DNA of 49,522 bases, from NCBI GenBank assembly GCA_023663725.1, contig JAMPGX010000019.1, positions 1-49,522 on the forward strand, written 5' to 3'. This DNA comes from a bacterium (GTDB lineage Bacteria > Bacillota > Clostridia > Lachnospirales > Lachnospiraceae). Positions 27,801-35,397 of the stretch are shown piece by piece (within the stretch, counting starts at the first letter, position 1; each line of letters begins with the position of its first letter). Under the pieces are notes generated by a model. That model ran no database searches and was not told where the DNA came from. It saw only the letters and a program-made list of their open reading frames with translations. The translations under genes and the position numbers were made by a program.

Positions 27801-28006
27801 GGAATCATGTCCTTGATGACACGGGTCTCCACATGGCCGATATGGGGTTTGCCGTTGGCAGTAGGCGGCCCGTCGTAGAAGGTGTAGACCTCCCCGTCCT
27901 TATTTTTCTCCAGGCTCTTTTTGAAGATATCATGATCCTTCCAAAACTTTTCCACCTGTTTCTCTCTGTCCACAAAGTTGAGATCTGTCGATACTTTCTG
28001 ATACAT
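24854..28006 (-). CDS. ileS: Isoleucyl-tRNA synthetase, IleS2 type
   Basis: 1050-residue class I synthetase that charges tRNA-Ile. HIGH is at 55-58 and KMSKS at about 600-604, with the CP1 editing domain between and a long C-terminal anticodon-binding part. Length and the N-terminal pattern (YDGPPTANGKPHIGH) fit the IleS2 branch, related to eukaryotic enzymes; members of this branch are often less sensitive to mupirocin, which is family knowledge and not shown here. Expression is controlled by a T-box leader with an Ile specifier and a strong promoter. Confidence 0.95.
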   Translation of the reverse strand: MYQKVSTDLNFVDREKQVEKFWKDHDIFKKSLEKNKDGEVYTFYDGPPTANGKPHIGHVETRVIKDMIPRYRTMKGYMVPRKAGWDTHGLPVEIEVEKLLGLDGKDQIEAYGLEPFIDKCKESVWKYKGMWEDFSGTVGFWADMDDPYVTYHDDFIESEWWALKEIWNKGLLYKGFKIVPYCPRCGTPLSTQEVAQGYKLVKERSAVVRFKVVGEDAYFLAWTTTPWTLPSNVALCMNPDETYCKVKAADGYTYYMAQALLDTVLGRLAGEDTPAYEVLETYLGKDLEYKEYEPLFACAGEAAARQGKKGFFVTCDNYVTMSDGTGIVHIAPAFGEDDANVGRKYDLPFVQFVDGKGQLTQETPYSGIFVKKADPQILKDLDGEGKLFDAPKFEHDYPHCWRCDTPLIYYARESWYIRETAVRDDLIRNNNTVNWIPESIGTGRFGNWLENIQDWAISRNRYWGTPLNIWECSCGYQECIGSRQELADKAGRPDAVKVELHRPYIDEVTYPCPKCGGQMHRVPEVLDCWFDSGAMPFAQHHYPFENKEVFEQQFPAQFISEAVDQTRGWFHSLMAESTLLFNKAPYENVIVLGHVQDENGQKMSKSKGNAVDPFEALAQYGADAIRWYFYTSCSPWLPKRFAGKIVQEGQRKFMGTLWNTYAFYILYADIDNFDPTKYTLEYDKLPVMDRWLLSRLNTVVGEVDDHLDKYRIPEAGKALEDFVDEMSNWYVRRSRERFWAKGMEQDKINAYMTLYTALVTISKAAAPMIPFMTEDIYQNMVRSVDKDAPESIHLCDFPQAQAEWIDKALEESMKDVLAVVVMGRACRNDAAIKNRQPIGKMYIKADFRLDDFYMDIIRDELNVKEVVFTDDVRDFTSYTFKPQLRTVGPKYGKQLGGIQKALGSLNGNAAMDELKTNGKLSFDVDGVAVELTEDDLLISMAQKEGYVSQEDNQMTVVLDTNLTQELVEEGFVYEIISKIQTMRKDAGFEVMDHIRVSLSGNDRIFAIAENNREAICGKVLAEELREDATYAVSKEWNVNGENVTISLEKM

Positions 28007-28057
28007 TCTGCTCTCCTCCTGCTATTTTAAGTTCCGTATGTTTCCTCACGGTACACG

Positions 28058-28285
28058 CAAAAAACCCCGTCCGTAAAAGGACGAGGCCGCACTGCCCGTA
28101 TCACCACCCGTTACGCATACGCACCGCCCAAAGACGGATTAATATGTTCCCCGCTAACGCCAGGGATGCGGCAATGCCTACTGTCCTTCAGCACTGCAGC
28201 TCGAAAGTGATCTTCGACGACAGCCTACTTACACCGATCTCACACCCTCATCGGCTCGCTGGGGCTTTTGTGCCGCGTGTACTCT
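28058..28285 (-). promoter_or_regulatory. T-box leader (Ile) of ileS
   Basis: Reading the minus strand: AGCGAGCC and GGTGTGAG are Stem I landmarks near 28270-28240, and the specifier ATC (Ile) at 28211-28209 is followed by A, as usual. The T-box itself reads GGGTGGTGATACGGG (28109-28095); its TGGT (28106-28103) can pair with the ACCA end of tRNA-Ile. The terminator has arms CCTCGTCC and GGACGGGG followed by six or more T at 28058-28064. The T-box is longer than the common GGGTGGTACCGCG form. Confidence 0.88.
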
Positions 28286-28322
28286 CTTTGTCTGCGCTTT
28301 TCCGTTCATGCTGTTTGTTCCG

Positions 28323-28352
28323 ATTATAAAGCCTGCCGCCCATTTCTGTCAA
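28323..28352 (-). promoter_or_regulatory. Promoter of ileS
   Basis: Minus-strand -35 TTGACA (28352-28347), 18-nt spacer, -10 TATAAT (28328-28323), placed just before the T-box leader. Confidence 0.85.
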
Positions 28353-28369
28353 GGAAAAAAAGTTTATCA

Positions 28370-28398
28370 TTGCAATTTTCCCTTGTTCCGTTTATACT
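28370..28398 (+). promoter_or_regulatory. Promoter of the diguanylate cyclase gene
   Basis: -35 TTGCAA (28370-28375), 17-nt spacer, -10 TATACT (28393-28398). It is back to back with the ileS promoter. Confidence 0.7.
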
Positions 28399-28469
28399 GG
28401 TTTTAGTACTTTGTCACTATCAAGTATGAAACCTAAAAATCAATAGATAAGAATCAGGAACTCTCTATC

Positions 28470-29783
28470 ATGAACAGGAAAAATGAGTCAGAAAAAAACA
28501 AACATGGAAAACTGTATTACTCATTTCCAGCCATCAGTATGGTCCCGCTGCTGCTTTACGGTATCGTAGTCATAATCTTCAGCAGCACCTCTTTTAAACA
28601 CAGTATGCAGGAGCAGGTGTATGAGGAGCTGAAGAATGCGGCTTGCCTGGCGGACATGTTGCTTGACACGACATATCCGGGCGACTACTCGCTGGTGAAT
28701 GGTACGACTCCGTCGCTCTATAAGGGCGATGTCAATATCACTGAGGATTACATGCTCATTGATGGCATCAGGGAGCGAACCGATATGGATGTGACCCTGT
28801 TTTATCAGGACACGCGGATCCTGACTACCATCAGGAACTGGGAGGGAGAGCGAATTGTCGGCACACTGGCTCCTGAGCAGGTATTGACCGATGTGCTGCG
28901 GGATGGCAAATCCTGTTTTTATGACGACGTCATTATCAGAGATACTACATATTTTGCCTACTATGCCCCACTGCGCAACGATGACGGCCAGATTGCAGGA
29001 ATCCTGTTTGTAGGCAAGCCCGCGATGGAGGTAAACGGCCTGGTCAGTCGGGCGTTATCCCCGATCGTGATTGTGGGAGTTGTGGCCCTCGTTTTGGCCT
29101 GTCTATTCTCCCTCTATTATGCAGGTACATTTTTAAAGGCCCTCTATGGCCTGAAATCCTTTTTTGCTCAGGTAGCCACGGGCAATCTCAACAAGCAGCT
29201 TGATCCCGCAGTGCTGAAGCGGGAAGACGAGTTGTCCGAGCTGGCGAGTTCCGCCTTGTCCATGCAGCATTCTCTGCGCAATCTTGTGGAGCGTGACACT
29301 TTGACCGAGCTTTACAACCGACGTAGTGGAGGACACCATCTGGCCGCCTCCGCGGAGAGAGCCAGGACCTCCAACACTCCCTTCACTCTGGTGATTGGCG
29401 ACATTGATTTATTCAAAAGGGTCAACGACACTTACGGTCACCAGTGCGGAGATCTGGTACTGCAAAACGTGTCCCGCATTCTGCGCAGGCATATACAGGA
29501 CAAGGGTTACGCCATACGCTGGGGTGGCGAGGAATTCCTGTTGGTCTACGAAAACAGCACTTTGGAGGAAGCCCGCCGCTCCCTGGAGGCGCTGTTGGAC
29601 GAAATTCGCGGCGCCAGCATAGCCTCAGAGGGCAATCAGGTGTATGTCACCATGACCTTCGGCATGGCCTGCGACCCGTCCAAGGAACTCAAAGAGCTGC
29701 TGCGGGAGGCGGATGACCGACTGTATTATGGTAAAAATAATGGCAGAAATCAAATTGTTGCCGACATTCCGGCAGAAAACTGA
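28470..29783 (+). CDS. Diguanylate cyclase with extracellular sensor
   Basis: 437 residues: cytoplasmic tip, membrane helix (about 19-40), an extracellular Cache-like sensor (about 45-190), a second helix (about 195-217), a HAMP-like linker and a GGDEF domain. The active site GGEEF is intact at about 353-357, so it should make cyclic di-GMP. The inhibitory RxxD motif expected five residues before it is absent (that stretch reads QDKGYAIRW), suggesting no product inhibition at that site. A membrane protein gene follows after 50 nt and may be its partner. The ligand of the sensor is unknown. Confidence 0.9.
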   Translation: MNRKNESEKNKHGKLYYSFPAISMVPLLLYGIVVIIFSSTSFKHSMQEQVYEELKNAACLADMLLDTTYPGDYSLVNGTTPSLYKGDVNITEDYMLIDGIRERTDMDVTLFYQDTRILTTIRNWEGERIVGTLAPEQVLTDVLRDGKSCFYDDVIIRDTTYFAYYAPLRNDDGQIAGILFVGKPAMEVNGLVSRALSPIVIVGVVALVLACLFSLYYAGTFLKALYGLKSFFAQVATGNLNKQLDPAVLKREDELSELASSALSMQHSLRNLVERDTLTELYNRRSGGHHLAASAERARTSNTPFTLVIGDIDLFKRVNDTYGHQCGDLVLQNVSRILRRHIQDKGYAIRWGGEEFLLVYENSTLEEARRSLEALLDEIRGASIASEGNQVYVTMTFGMACDPSKELKELLREADDRLYYGKNNGRNQIVADIPAEN

Positions 29784-29833
29784 GCCACATGCCCACGCAA
29801 ATCCCACTTTATATTTAAGGAGGTAACATTGCA

Positions 29834-30481
29834 ATGAACAGAAAGCTGCTGCCCTATATCATATTGTTTCTGGGAGTAATCCTGCTGGTGATTGATATTC
29901 CTGTGTCGGTCTCCGCATATCCAACCTTTGAGCCCTTTCATACCGAAGCTCCTCAGACCGTAGATCTGTTGATCAATCATGTAATCGGACACTGGCTGCG
30001 CCTGGATCTGCTGTCCGATGTGCTGGGTTATGCGCTGGTGGGAGCGGCCTGCGTCATGCTGGGGCCGGACAACAAGCAATTTTTCAAGCTGCTTCCCTGG
30101 ATTGCCGCCGGTATTGTGTTCTATCTGTGTTTCCATCTGATGCCCTTCTCCCTAAACGGAGGACTGCGGTATCGGGCCGGTTATCTGTTGTACTTTGTCT
30201 CTGGCGCGATCCAGATACTGGTGCTGCTTCGCTCCATGCTTCGAGTCTGCGACAATCTGGAGACCACAGAGAGCCATGGCTACAACAACCTGTCCACCAT
30301 CCTGATGATTATCAGTTGTTTCGCGGGAACGATCTCAATGGTGGTCTGGTTCTACGACCTGTTCAAGCTGTCCATGGTCTATCTGGGCATACAGTTGATC
30401 TTTCTTGGTATATTCTGGTATCGCGTATGGCATGGCCGGAAGGTACTTCTTGACAAAACAGCAGCACCTTCCGCGAAATAG
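29834..30481 (+). CDS. Polytopic membrane protein, unknown
   Basis: 215 residues with about six hydrophobic segments and short loops. I recognise no family. AAGGAGG precedes the ATG by 10 nt, so it is a real gene. It follows the diguanylate cyclase by 50 nt in the same direction and is probably co-transcribed, which hints at a role tied to signalling or the envelope. Confidence 0.75.
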   Translation: MNRKLLPYIILFLGVILLVIDIPVSVSAYPTFEPFHTEAPQTVDLLINHVIGHWLRLDLLSDVLGYALVGAACVMLGPDNKQFFKLLPWIAAGIVFYLCFHLMPFSLNGGLRYRAGYLLYFVSGAIQILVLLRSMLRVCDNLETTESHGYNNLSTILMIISCFAGTISMVVWFYDLFKLSMVYLGIQLIFLGIFWYRVWHGRKVLLDKTAAPSAK

Positions 30482-30532
30482 ATGTCGGTGCATATCTTGT
30501 CAGAAAAACCGGCAAAGACCCGTTGCTGGCAC

Positions 30533-30561
30533 TTGCATTCACAGGCCAAATAGAGTATACT
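30533..30561 (+). promoter_or_regulatory. Promoter of the DHH gene
   Basis: -35 TTGCAT (30533-30538), 17-nt spacer, -10 TATACT (30556-30561), 36 nt before the start codon. Confidence 0.7.
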
Positions 30562-30597
30562 GATATGTATATACTTGCATAGAAAGGATCAATATCC

Positions 30598-31518
30598 ATG
30601 AGACTGATTACACGTTCTGATTTTGATGGACTGGCCTGCGGCGCTCTGCTGAAGGAGGCCGGTATTATTGACAGCTGGAAATTTGCCCATCCCAAGGATC
30701 TGCAGGACGGTCTGGTAGAGGTGAACGAGAACGACTGCCTGGCCAATGTGCCTTTTGTGGAAGGATGTGGTTTATGGTTTGACCATCACTCCAGCGAGCA
30801 TGAGAGAAACCAGCTAAAGGGCAAATACAAGGGTGAGAGCCGCATCACTCCCTCCTGCGCCCGCATCATCTATGAATATTACGGAGGACGGGAGCGTTTC
30901 CCCCAGTTTGACGATATGATGGAGGCCGTGGACAAAGTGGATTCCGGCCATCTGACCATCGACGAGGTCATGAATCCTCAGGGGTGGATTCTGGTGGGCT
31001 TTCTGATGGACCCCCGCACCGGTCTGGGACGATGGAGACAATTTACCATCTCCAACTACCAGTTGATGGAAAAGCTGATGGATGCCTGCCGTACCATGAC
31101 CACTGCCGAGATACTGGCTTTGCCGGACGTGCAGGAGCGCATTGAGGTATATAACGAACAGACGGAAAAGTTCAAGGAGATGGTTACCAGGTATACCCGA
31201 ACGGAAGGCAATGTGATCATCACCGATCTGCGGGGCGTGGACCCGATCTATACCGGCAACCGCTTTATGATCTACAGCATGTATCCCGAACAGAACATCT
31301 CCGCCTGGATTGTCAGCGGTCGGGGCGGTCTGGGATGCTCTGCCGCCGTAGGTTACAGTATCTTGAACCGCACGAGCGACGTCAATGTAGGGAGCCTTAT
31401 GTTGAAATACAACGGCGGCGGCCACAAGGCGGTAGGCACCTGTCAGTTTACAGACGAAAACATGGAGACTGAATTGCCAAAGATGTTGGCGGAGCTGTGC
31501 GAAATGGCAAATGCCTAA
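30598..31518 (+). CDS. DHH-family phosphoesterase
   Basis: 306 residues. TRSDFDGLACG (5-15) and the DHHS motif near 61-64 are the metal-binding motifs of DHH phosphoesterases, and the C-terminal DHHA1 part ends in the GGGHKAVGTC motif. These enzymes cleave short RNAs, cyclic dinucleotides or polyphosphate; this member resembles those annotated as exopolyphosphatase-related, and its substrate is not certain. It has its own promoter and AAAGGA ribosome site. The neighbouring diguanylate cyclase makes a dinucleotide-related substrate conceivable, but the genes have separate promoters. Confidence 0.85.
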   Translation: MRLITRSDFDGLACGALLKEAGIIDSWKFAHPKDLQDGLVEVNENDCLANVPFVEGCGLWFDHHSSEHERNQLKGKYKGESRITPSCARIIYEYYGGRERFPQFDDMMEAVDKVDSGHLTIDEVMNPQGWILVGFLMDPRTGLGRWRQFTISNYQLMEKLMDACRTMTTAEILALPDVQERIEVYNEQTEKFKEMVTRYTRTEGNVIITDLRGVDPIYTGNRFMIYSMYPEQNISAWIVSGRGGLGCSAAVGYSILNRTSDVNVGSLMLKYNGGGHKAVGTCQFTDENMETELPKMLAELCEMANA

Positions 31519-31548
31519 TGTGCGGCACACCATATGGGATATATTAAA

Positions 31549-31596
31549 GAGGGCTGTGAAAGTCAGAGTTTTCAACTCCTATTTTTCACAGCCCTC
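31549..31596. terminator. Bidirectional terminator between DHH and spoVT
   Basis: Thirteen-bp perfect arms GAGGGCTGTGAAA (31549-31561) and TTTCACAGCCCTC (31584-31596). It lies between convergent genes; T-runs are short. Confidence 0.75.
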
Positions 31597-31604
31597 CATT
31601 TCAT

Positions 31605-32060
31605 CTATTGTTCCATCTGCCTGCCCAGAAAGCCTGCCGCCGACATGATCAGCTTGTACTCCACCTCTCCCATCTTTCCCTTGGGGTCGCTCTCCAGCAG
31701 GATGACTGAGCCAATTACATCTCCCTCGCAGATGATCGGCGTGAATGCCAGATGCTGGTAATCGCTCTCCATCTCGTCACAGATCCGAAAGAATATCCGA
31801 TCACCCTGAGAGCATATTCCTGTCTCTCTCTCGTTCATCTTTTCCTCCAGCTGTTTGCTTACCTCCTTACTCAGATAGGCTTTACCGCCTCCGGCGGTGG
31901 CGATGAACTGATCCCTGTCGCTGATCAGGGCCACATGGCCGGATACCTGAGCCAGAGATTCCGCGTACTGTTTCGCGAACGTGGTCATCTCCCCGATGGG
32001 AGAATATTTTTTCAGAATGACCTGTCCCTCCCTGTCTGTGTATATCTCAAGAGGGTCACC
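31605..32060 (-). pseudogene. spoVT: spoVT 3' part, cut off from its start by the element
   Basis: The last 151 codons of this frame match SpoVT, a regulator of late sporulation genes and germination. The match starts at GDPLEIY, about residue 31 of the 178-residue protein, continues through VILKKYSPIGE and HVALISDRD, and ends with the typical AAGFLGRQMEQ. The first 30 residues, half of the AbrB-type DNA-binding domain, are missing. They should lie beyond the far end of the element, outside the window. The GAF-like ligand domain is complete. Here it is translated only as the tail of the recombinase. Confidence 0.9.
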
Positions 32061-33881
32061 ACTACTGATAACATTGACAGTAAAGAGTTTTTCGCTCTGA
32101 TTGCGAGTTTTCAGGCGAAACTTTGTAGTGTTTGGACAGTTTTCTCTTTCCATGCGCAACGTGGATTGAAAACCGTCTGCGTTTAATATAACTTTACTGT
32201 CATTGTCAAAATTTACGGGTATGCTTTCCTCCCGCAAGCGTTCGGCGTGTAAAATAGCATCTACGTCTGCCTTCAGCTTTACATCTATGTGATCCTCATA
32301 CACAGTAATGCGGTCAATGATGAGCTGTAAGTCAATCCTGTCCAGTTTGGGCTTATCTATAATCTCATTAAATACATCAATTACTGTCCTTGCCAGACGG
32401 TTAATCCTGATAATCTCATTGCGCTTGCCTGCGGTTAGATTTACCTGTGTCTGTAACCCACCTATCCGCATGATTGTTTCTTCTTCCAGCTCTGTGTAGG
32501 TTTCTTCTACAATTTCTATCTGACTGGCAATCGCTGGATTTGCCTCTGCCTGCGCTTCAAGTTTGGCAATCTCTTTGATTTTCCTCTTTTTGATTGCTTT
32601 CAATTCCTCTTTTGCGGCTTGCAGATGTTTTTCCAAAATGGAAAGCGTATTTTCGTTTTCCTCTATCTCTGTCGCTTCGTTCTTTATCGAAGCTTCCAGT
32701 TTTTTCATCATATCGCCGGAGTTATCCCTGACTTTCATCACATACTGCTTCAATATGGCGTCCAGTACGTCCACTCTTGTATGATGTGAGGAACACCCCT
32801 TTAATCCCCGCTTGTGATAAGTCCCACAAGTATATGCAGCAGCTATATCGCCCCGGCTCATAGAAAACATTGGCGAGCCGCAATCTCCGCAATACAAAAA
32901 CCCGGAATACACATTATCATACTTCTTAACGCCACGGTAATTTGTTGTAGAACGCTGCTTCAACAAATCTTGTGTAATTATCCATGTACGATTATCAATG
33001 ATTGGCTCGTGATGATTTTCAAATACATAATTTTCATCCGGGCTTATCTTCACATCGGCTCCGTTAATCTTCTTTCGTTTATATTTATGCTGCCTTAGTG
33101 TGCCGATATAAAAGTCATTTGATAAAATACCCTGCACTGTTACTATACTCCATGCTGTGTAGGTCTGCTTCCTTTTATATTCATCGCCCCGTGCTTCTAT
33201 TCTTTCCTTTTCTTTGGCTCTAGGTGTCGGGATATTATGCTCTGTGAGATAATTAGATATCCTTTTATATCCCCACCCCTCATTATACAATGAAAAGATT
33301 TTCCTGACAATTTCCGCTTCGTCCGGTTCAACTGCAATCTCCTGTTTCTTCATATTGGTAATAACGTAACCATAGGGGACTACATTGATCCATTTTCCAT
33401 CTTCCTGCCGTCTGCGTATTACAGTCCTAACTTTTTTACTTGCATCCGTTACAGGCATTTCGTTAATCAAAAACCGAAACTGTATCGCCATCCAATCATC
33501 AAAGGTAGGATAGTCAATCGAATCGCCAATACTGATGATACGCACTCCGGCGTCTCTTAAATCTTCCAGTTCTACAAGCCCTTTGCTGTTTCTTCTGGAA
33601 AAGCGGCTGAAATCTTTAACGATTAAAACTTTCACTTCGCCAGACAAAAGACGTTTTCGCAGCTTCTGATAATCCTCTCTCTGTTCAAACGTATACCCTG
33701 AGCGATCTCTATCTACATAGAAACTCAGTTTACATTTTGGAAACTTTTTTCTAACAAATTCCTCTATGATATTTTTCTGATTTTCTATAGAGGTATTGTC
33801 CTTGTCAAGTTCCTCGTCAACAGAGATACGACAGTATCCGCTTATTTCTTCTTCCAGAAAGGCGTCTGCTATCTTCTCCAT
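31605..33881 (-). CDS. Large serine recombinase fused in frame to SpoVT C-terminus
   Basis: 758 residues. The first 607 are a TndX-like large serine recombinase: resolvase domain with catalytic Ser at 20 (YCRIS), the SRFSRRN motif, a recombinase domain, a zinc ribbon (LYCGDCGSP, later Cys pairs), then a long coiled coil at about 385-490. The last 151 residues are SpoVT from codon 31 on. The switch at about 32060 marks the attachment junction: the recombinase lost its own stop and reads into the target gene. AAGGAGG lies five nucleotides before the ATG at 33881; the frame to 33929 has no such site. Whether the tail impairs the recombinase is unknown. Confidence 0.92.
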   Translation of the reverse strand: MEKIADAFLEEEISGYCRISVDEELDKDNTSIENQKNIIEEFVRKKFPKCKLSFYVDRDRSGYTFEQREDYQKLRKRLLSGEVKVLIVKDFSRFSRRNSKGLVELEDLRDAGVRIISIGDSIDYPTFDDWMAIQFRFLINEMPVTDASKKVRTVIRRRQEDGKWINVVPYGYVITNMKKQEIAVEPDEAEIVRKIFSLYNEGWGYKRISNYLTEHNIPTPRAKEKERIEARGDEYKRKQTYTAWSIVTVQGILSNDFYIGTLRQHKYKRKKINGADVKISPDENYVFENHHEPIIDNRTWIITQDLLKQRSTTNYRGVKKYDNVYSGFLYCGDCGSPMFSMSRGDIAAAYTCGTYHKRGLKGCSSHHTRVDVLDAILKQYVMKVRDNSGDMMKKLEASIKNEATEIEENENTLSILEKHLQAAKEELKAIKKRKIKEIAKLEAQAEANPAIASQIEIVEETYTELEEETIMRIGGLQTQVNLTAGKRNEIIRINRLARTVIDVFNEIIDKPKLDRIDLQLIIDRITVYEDHIDVKLKADVDAILHAERLREESIPVNFDNDSKVILNADGFQSTLRMERENCPNTTKFRLKTRNQSEKLFTVNVISSGDPLEIYTDREGQVILKKYSPIGEMTTFAKQYAESLAQVSGHVALISDRDQFIATAGGGKAYLSKEVSKQLEEKMNERETGICSQGDRIFFRICDEMESDYQHLAFTPIICEGDVIGSVILLESDPKGKMGEVEYKLIMSAAGFLGRQMEQ

Positions 33882-33927
33882 AACTTCCTCCTTATTATCT
33901 ATTTTGTTTTTATCTATTTCAGATAAC

Positions 33928-33956
33928 ATTGTAACTCATAAACAGAAAAAAAGCAA
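33928..33956 (-). promoter_or_regulatory. Promoter of the recombinase
   Basis: Minus-strand -35 TTGCTT (33956-33951), 17-nt spacer, -10 TACAAT (33933-33928), between the small gene and the recombinase. Confidence 0.6.
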
Positions 33957-33962
33957 GCGAAA

Positions 33963-34184
33963 TTATATCTCGATTGCCCTTAAATTTTTATTATGGCTCA
34001 ACAAGCCCTTTGTCTGCTCTAACAAATCCCTGCTACCTGATTCGTATATTACAAATTTATATTTTTTCGCCTTATATTCAGCCATAAGCGGCAGCAATTT
34101 TTCTCTAATCTGCGGATCATCTTTTTCCTCATTCGTAAGCCATACCCCGGCAAATCTAAATCGGTCATTCACTTCAACCTTCAT
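33963..34184 (-). CDS. Small protein of the element, unknown
   Basis: 73 residues, charged, with a likely alpha/beta fold (VNDRFRFAGVWLTNEEK, then YKFVIYESG). I do not recognise the family. GGAGGG lies six nucleotides before the ATG at 34184, which is preferred over the frame from 34250 that begins inside an inverted repeat. It lies directly upstream of the recombinase and may serve it, but this is guesswork. Confidence 0.7.
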   Translation of the reverse strand: MKVEVNDRFRFAGVWLTNEEKDDPQIREKLLPLMAEYKAKKYKFVIYESGSRDLLEQTKGLLSHNKNLRAIEI

Positions 34185-34243
34185 TGCAACCCTCCTAACA
34201 TCTATATCATTGCCTTTTTTGGGAAAAATCATTCTTCTTTTTA

Positions 34244-34289
34244 TCTGCAAATCAAAAAATATTTACAGAAACACTCTTTGATTTGCAGA
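34244..34289. terminator. Inverted repeat upstream of the small gene
   Basis: Thirteen-bp arms TCTGCAAATCAAA (34244-34256) and TTTGATTTGCAGA (34277-34289), followed by AAAAAA on the plus strand, which is a T-run for minus-strand transcripts if they came from the right. Confidence 0.5.
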
Positions 34290-34721
34290 CAAAAAATATC
34301 CTGCAAGCAGCCACTTGATAATGGCTCGCATTGGTATCGCACCAGCTTTTCTATCAGCCCATATGGAAGTATCATTATTACAAAGCAGCCTCATCGCACC
34401 GAAGAACCAACCTCCGGTTTTGGCACAGATTTTTTCGCTCATACCTTTGCTTCAATGCTGTATAAACATTTCCTCGCTTTTCATCCAGACAGGACAGGTA
34501 ATCATGGCGTATCCGCCGACCAGCTCCACTGCTTCTCACGTCTTGCAGAATACTAATATGAAATTTTCAAGGTACATACACCAACTCACGTTGACGGGCA
34601 AAATCTCTCTGCCATTTTGGATAAAATCTTCTCTGGACTTGTCAGCCCAAAAAGCACATAAGCACTCCCGTCTGCTATGAACGGTTCTGTAAAATTTATG
34701 TGCTTTATAGGAATGACAAGT
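34290..34721. other. Stretch without a supported gene
   Basis: Two overlapping plus-strand frames of 92 and 121 codons cross this stretch, but neither has a ribosome site or any similarity I can name. A decayed gene fragment is possible. Confidence 0.4.
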
Positions 34722-35051
34722 TTATAATTCCAGCTTATCGGGTCCGTATTTACCTAAAATCTGTAACAAGATTTTCTTATGTATGCCCTCTGCCTGTCTG
34801 TATATTTCACACAAAGTTTCTAACTCGTCAGAAGAAAGAGTATTTATGTACGGCTTGTAATCCTCCCCGATAAAAATCCCTCCAGCCCCGCCCTGCTGTG
34901 TGTAGATAGGATATCCTGGGGATAAAGCCTGAATATCATTTCGTATCGTGCGGGTAGTAACTCCAAATTCTTCTGCCAGCTCCCTTGCTGTTGTGTGCCG
35001 CCGGACAACCAGAATGTTGATGATCTCCATCCTGCGGTCAGTGGTATTCAT
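34722..35051 (-). CDS. HTH-type regulator of the element (DeoR/YafY-like HTH)
   Basis: 109 residues with an N-terminal winged helix-turn-helix: TTARELAEEFGVTTRTIRND at 20-39. This is the HTH_11 pattern seen in DeoR- and YafY-type regulators, but the usual ligand-binding WYL or sugar domain is missing; only about 50 residues follow. GGGGG precedes the ATG. A palindrome sits exactly between the -35 and -10 of its own promoter, so it is very likely autoregulated. It may also control mobilization, since the mob genes begin on the other side. Confidence 0.8.
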   Translation of the reverse strand: MNTTDRRMEIINILVVRRHTTARELAEEFGVTTRTIRNDIQALSPGYPIYTQQGGAGGIFIGEDYKPYINTLSSDELETLCEIYRQAEGIHKKILLQILGKYGPDKLEL

Positions 35052-35096
35052 GCTTCACCCCCTTCCATGAAACACTCTCAATCATAGTCTACAAAA

Positions 35097-35126
35097 TGTA
35101 TAGGAACGTACCTTTCCTATACGCAA
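35097..35126 (-). promoter_or_regulatory. Promoter and operator of the HTH regulator
   Basis: Minus-strand -35 TTGCGT (35126-35121), 18-nt spacer, -10 TATACA (35102-35097). The arms GTATAGGAA (35098-35106) and TTCCTATAC (35114-35122) form a palindrome with a 7-nt centre covering both boxes, a typical repressor site. Confidence 0.7.
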
Positions 35127-35218
35127 AATTATTTCAGAAAAATTTTCTAACCGTTTTCAGCCTGCTTGCCATGCCAAAAACACTGCTTTCCTTTTCTGCT
35201 TTTCGTTTGTATCTTTGA

Positions 35219-35247
35219 TTGACTTTTCCTCTGCCGCTTGATAAAAT
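35219..35247 (+). promoter_or_regulatory. Candidate promoter towards the mob genes
   Basis: -35 TTGACT (35219-35224), 17-nt spacer, -10 TAAAAT (35242-35247). A hairpin followed by six T (35288-35344) lies just downstream and could act as an attenuator. Confidence 0.4.
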
Positions 35248-35287
35248 CATTAGTGGATAAAATCAAAACTTCATCAACAGACACTCA

Positions 35288-35344
35288 AACTGCTATGAAC
35301 TGGAACAGGGTAATTCTGCCCTGCCCCGGTTATGGCAGTTTTTT
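35288..35344 (+). terminator. Hairpin with T-run in the mob leader
   Basis: Outer arms AACTGC (35288-35293) and GCAGTT (35335-35340), with an inner stem CAGGG/CCCTG, then a run of T. Possible attenuator or terminator ahead of mobC. Confidence 0.5.
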
Positions 35345-35397
35345 ATTTGCCCAGGCAATCTCCCACAGCCCGAATATCTCACAGGCTTTACGAAAGA

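Noticed and set aside
26225-28030. 601-codon plus-strand open frame across ileS
   Set aside because: Antisense shadow of a highly conserved gene; it also overlaps the ileS start region.
34278-34680. Plus-strand frames of 92 and 121 codons within the element
   Set aside because: They overlap each other in different frames, start at an inverted repeat, lack ribosome sites and match nothing I know.
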